Origin: Butyrivibrio sp. Su6
GTDB taxonomy: Bacteria; Bacillota; Clostridia; Lachnospirales; Lachnospiraceae
Length of the DNA stretch: 64,000 bases
Direction: 5' to 3'
NCBI RefSeq assembly: GCF_900108105.1
Contig: NZ_FNUR01000004.1
Coordinates: forward strand, 124,001-188,000
Below are positions 62,507 to 64,000 of this stretch, piece by piece. A model generated the notes under the pieces. The model was given only the letters and a program-made list of their open reading frames with translations, did not search any database and was not told the origin of the DNA. Each line of letters starts with the position of its first letter. Position 1 is the stretch's first letter. The position numbers and the translations under genes are program-made.

Positions 62507-63085
62507 TTATGGCTTGATGATACACTTCTGTATAACGCTTATGATCTCGTCTTTGGACTCGGCACATCCCCCTCGTACCCACTCAGTGATAACTCCGATA
62601 ATACCCTTAAGATAAAAGACCATTATAAACGGCTGCTCATTTTCCGGAACTCCGAACCTTGTAAGTATGGGCCCAAATATGTTCTTAAACCATGTCTCAT
62701 AGATTTTTTCGGCGCCCATCATCTCATTCTTTTCATACATCAGGTAAAAGAGTTTCCTGTTCTCTTCTACAAAATTCAGATATGGCATCAGATATCCCGG
62801 GGTAACAAGAAACAGTTTCTCATCGTCTTTATCATCTATATCAATGCTTTCAGCACCCTCGGCGCCGAAGCGGCCAAAGAAATCTTTATATATGGCTTCC
62901 ACAGTTTCCTGCAGAAGATCATTTACATTATCATAGTGAAGATAGAATGTTGATCTGTTTACTCCTGCAGTCTCACATATTTCCTTAATGGTAATATACT
63001 CAAAGTCCTTACTATCAAGGAGTGTTATCAACGCATTATGCATCTTCTCTGCTGATTTAAAATATTTGCTCTCATTCTTATTCAT
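62507..63085 (-). CDS. TetR-family repressor of the SDR/acyltransferase operon
   Basis: 192 residues. Helix-turn-helix FEYITIKEICETAGVNRSTFYLHYDNV (about 30-56), then a ligand domain with EWVRGGCAESKDEIISVIQ near the end, like the other TetR protein of this window. Transcribed in the same direction as the epimerase operon. The paired palindromes lie just downstream of its stop and upstream of the operon, so it probably represses the operon. The ribosome-binding site is weak. Confidence 0.88.
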   Translation of the reverse strand: MNKNESKYFKSAEKMHNALITLLDSKDFEYITIKEICETAGVNRSTFYLHYDNVNDLLQETVEAIYKDFFGRFGAEGAESIDIDDKDDEKLFLVTPGYLMPYLNFVEENRKLFYLMYEKNEMMGAEKIYETWFKNIFGPILTRFGVPENEQPFIMVFYLKGIIGVITEWVRGGCAESKDEIISVIQKCIIKP

Positions 63086-63156
63086 ATTTTTCTATAACAA
63101 TCTCCACATCTCTGTTTCCGAGAAGCTTTGTTAGTAAAGTTTTCTTCCGATATAAC

Positions 63157-64000
63157 TTACAATGTCAAAAAATTCATTACAAGAGATACCATAATCTCTT
63201 TTTCTTCTGGTTTAGACTCTGCTATCATAAGTGTTATCGCAACAAGCTCTCCATCACTGATTCTCTTTGTTCCATCCTTCAGCAAAATATCATTCCCACT
63301 AAGAAAGTCCAAAAACAATGATGCTGCAATGCGCTTGCATCCATCATTATATGGATGATCTTTCACAAGGAAATACAAAAGATTTGCAGCTTTTTCCTCT
63401 AATGATGGATACGCATCTTCACCAAAAGCGCTCTGGTATATTGAAGCAAGTATCCCTTCAACTTTTCCGTGTTCTTTCTCTACTCCAAAAACATCAGTCT
63501 GAAATTGAGTTTTCATGGCATCTACAATTTCGCAACATCTTTTATAAGTTATTACATAGGTTGGTTTACTACCTTTGGGGCGTTTAAGTGACTGATGATC
63601 ATAGTCATCAAGCAAAGAAAGTGCTTCAGTATACATATTAACTGCTTTTAGCACGTCCTTCTCTTCTACATCAAGAGCATCTGCCAGCATCCTTGTTTGG
63701 ATACTAACTGTTTTTTCAAGAGCTTTAAGTCTCTTTTCATTTATTGCATAGCCCTTTACAATGTACTGCTTTAATACTGAATTAGCCCACTGCCTAAACT
63801 CAACGCCTCTTTGGGATTTTACACGGTATCCTACAGAAATAATAACATCCAAGGTATAAATTGGTACTCTTTGTTTAACACCATCAACACGCATTTTTTG
63901 CGTGTTGTTATCTTTATCGATTTCCCCTTCAGAAAAAACATTATTTATATGCTTACGAATGGTCTTCTCATCTCTGTCGAACAACTGAGCCATCTGATTT
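63157..64000 (-). CDS. RhuM-type protein with Fic/Doc domain (5' cut by window end)
   Basis: The frame stays open past the last base (NQMAQLFDRDEKTIRKH...), so the start lies outside. The N-terminal RhuM domain (DKTIRKHINNVFSEGEI, TLDVIISVGYRVKSQRGVEFRQWAN) is joined to a Fic/Doc domain (about 160-260) with EEKAANLLYFLVKDHPYNDGCKRIAASLF. The Fic signature HPFxDGNKR is here HPYNDGCKR, with Cys in place of Asn. Doc-type members transfer phosphate or AMP to target proteins. No antitoxin gene is seen downstream. The upstream side is outside the window. Confidence 0.88.
   Translation of the reverse strand, partial: NQMAQLFDRDEKTIRKHINNVFSEGEIDKDNNTQKMRVDGVKQRVPIYTLDVIISVGYRVKSQRGVEFRQWANSVLKQYIVKGYAINEKRLKALEKTVSIQTRMLADALDVEEKDVLKAVNMYTEALSLLDDYDHQSLKRPKGSKPTYVITYKRCCEIVDAMKTQFQTDVFGVEKEHGKVEGILASIYQSAFGEDAYPSLEEKAANLLYFLVKDHPYNDGCKRIAASLFLDFLSGNDILLKDGTKRISDGELVAITLMIAESKPEEKEIMVSLVMNFLTL

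Overview
The window is AT-rich, densely coded low-GC Firmicutes DNA. It carries a class III (Firmicutes-type) fructose-1,6-bisphosphatase, strong GGAGG-type ribosome-binding sites, an NHLM-type peptide exporter, L-lactate dehydrogenase, a Na+/proline symporter and c-di-GMP enzymes. Together these suggest an anaerobic clostridium of the Lachnospiraceae, perhaps Butyrivibrio-like; this is inferred from gene content only. I found no rRNA, tRNA, complete insertion sequence or CRISPR array. Where the longest open frame has no ribosome-binding site, I moved the start to an internal codon that has one.

Region by region. 1-582 is a cut membrane/GNAT-like gene. 746-8862 is a co-oriented peptide-export locus: HlyD-like adaptor, C39-peptidase ABC exporter, second ABC exporter, HAD phosphatase, an unknown protein, a 63-residue leader-type peptide, an ECF sigma factor, a duplicated degenerate RsbW-like protein and a STAS anti-sigma antagonist. 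8931-13607 holds fbp, a phosphopantetheinyl transferase, a 55-residue membrane peptide missed by length filters, an O-acetylhomoserine sulfhydrylase and a PspC protein. 13711-23156 holds PutP, an amino-acid ABC system with fused parts, a Kef-type antiporter, an ABC-F ATPase and a nucleoside-phosphorylase-like lipoprotein. 23286-34362 holds a giant acidic secreted phosphoesterase, a c-di-GMP phosphodiesterase facing a diguanylate cyclase, an HD protein and a dicarboxylate symporter with an extra N-terminal domain. 34481-41681 holds a GH25 lysozyme, two small proteins, a Crp/Fnr regulator facing a ferredoxin-like protein, ldh, an MFS remnant and a DUF819 transporter with a VanX-type dipeptidase.

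41725-56612 is bracketed by two inverted copies of an unusual array. Each copy has five units at 54-bp period, each unit a 33-34 bp hairpin-ended repeat plus a 20-bp spacer, and each array ends just upstream of a good promoter. Between them lie a PepSY protein, a tyrosine recombinase, GtrA, TetR, a TIM-barrel protein, an aconitase-X plus fumarate-reductase-like operon, an iron-sulfur flavoprotein, a LytTR/DUF3021-controlled ABC exporter and rsgA, which is preceded by a 21-codon ORF and a terminator. 56674-58474 is decayed DNA (ATPase without its P-loop, MATE tail). 58518-63085 is a TetR-controlled four-gene operon with a doubled palindromic operator. The window ends inside a RhuM-Fic protein.

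The most interesting signals are (i) the paired 54-bp arrays, (ii) degenerate RsbW/GHKL-like domains found free and fused to two different transporters, all lacking the N-box Asn, (iii) the AcnX-Frd operon, which could couple dehydration to reduction of a carboxylate, and (iv) the peptide-export/sigma/antagonist locus with a very short hydrophilic core peptide and no recognisable modification enzyme.
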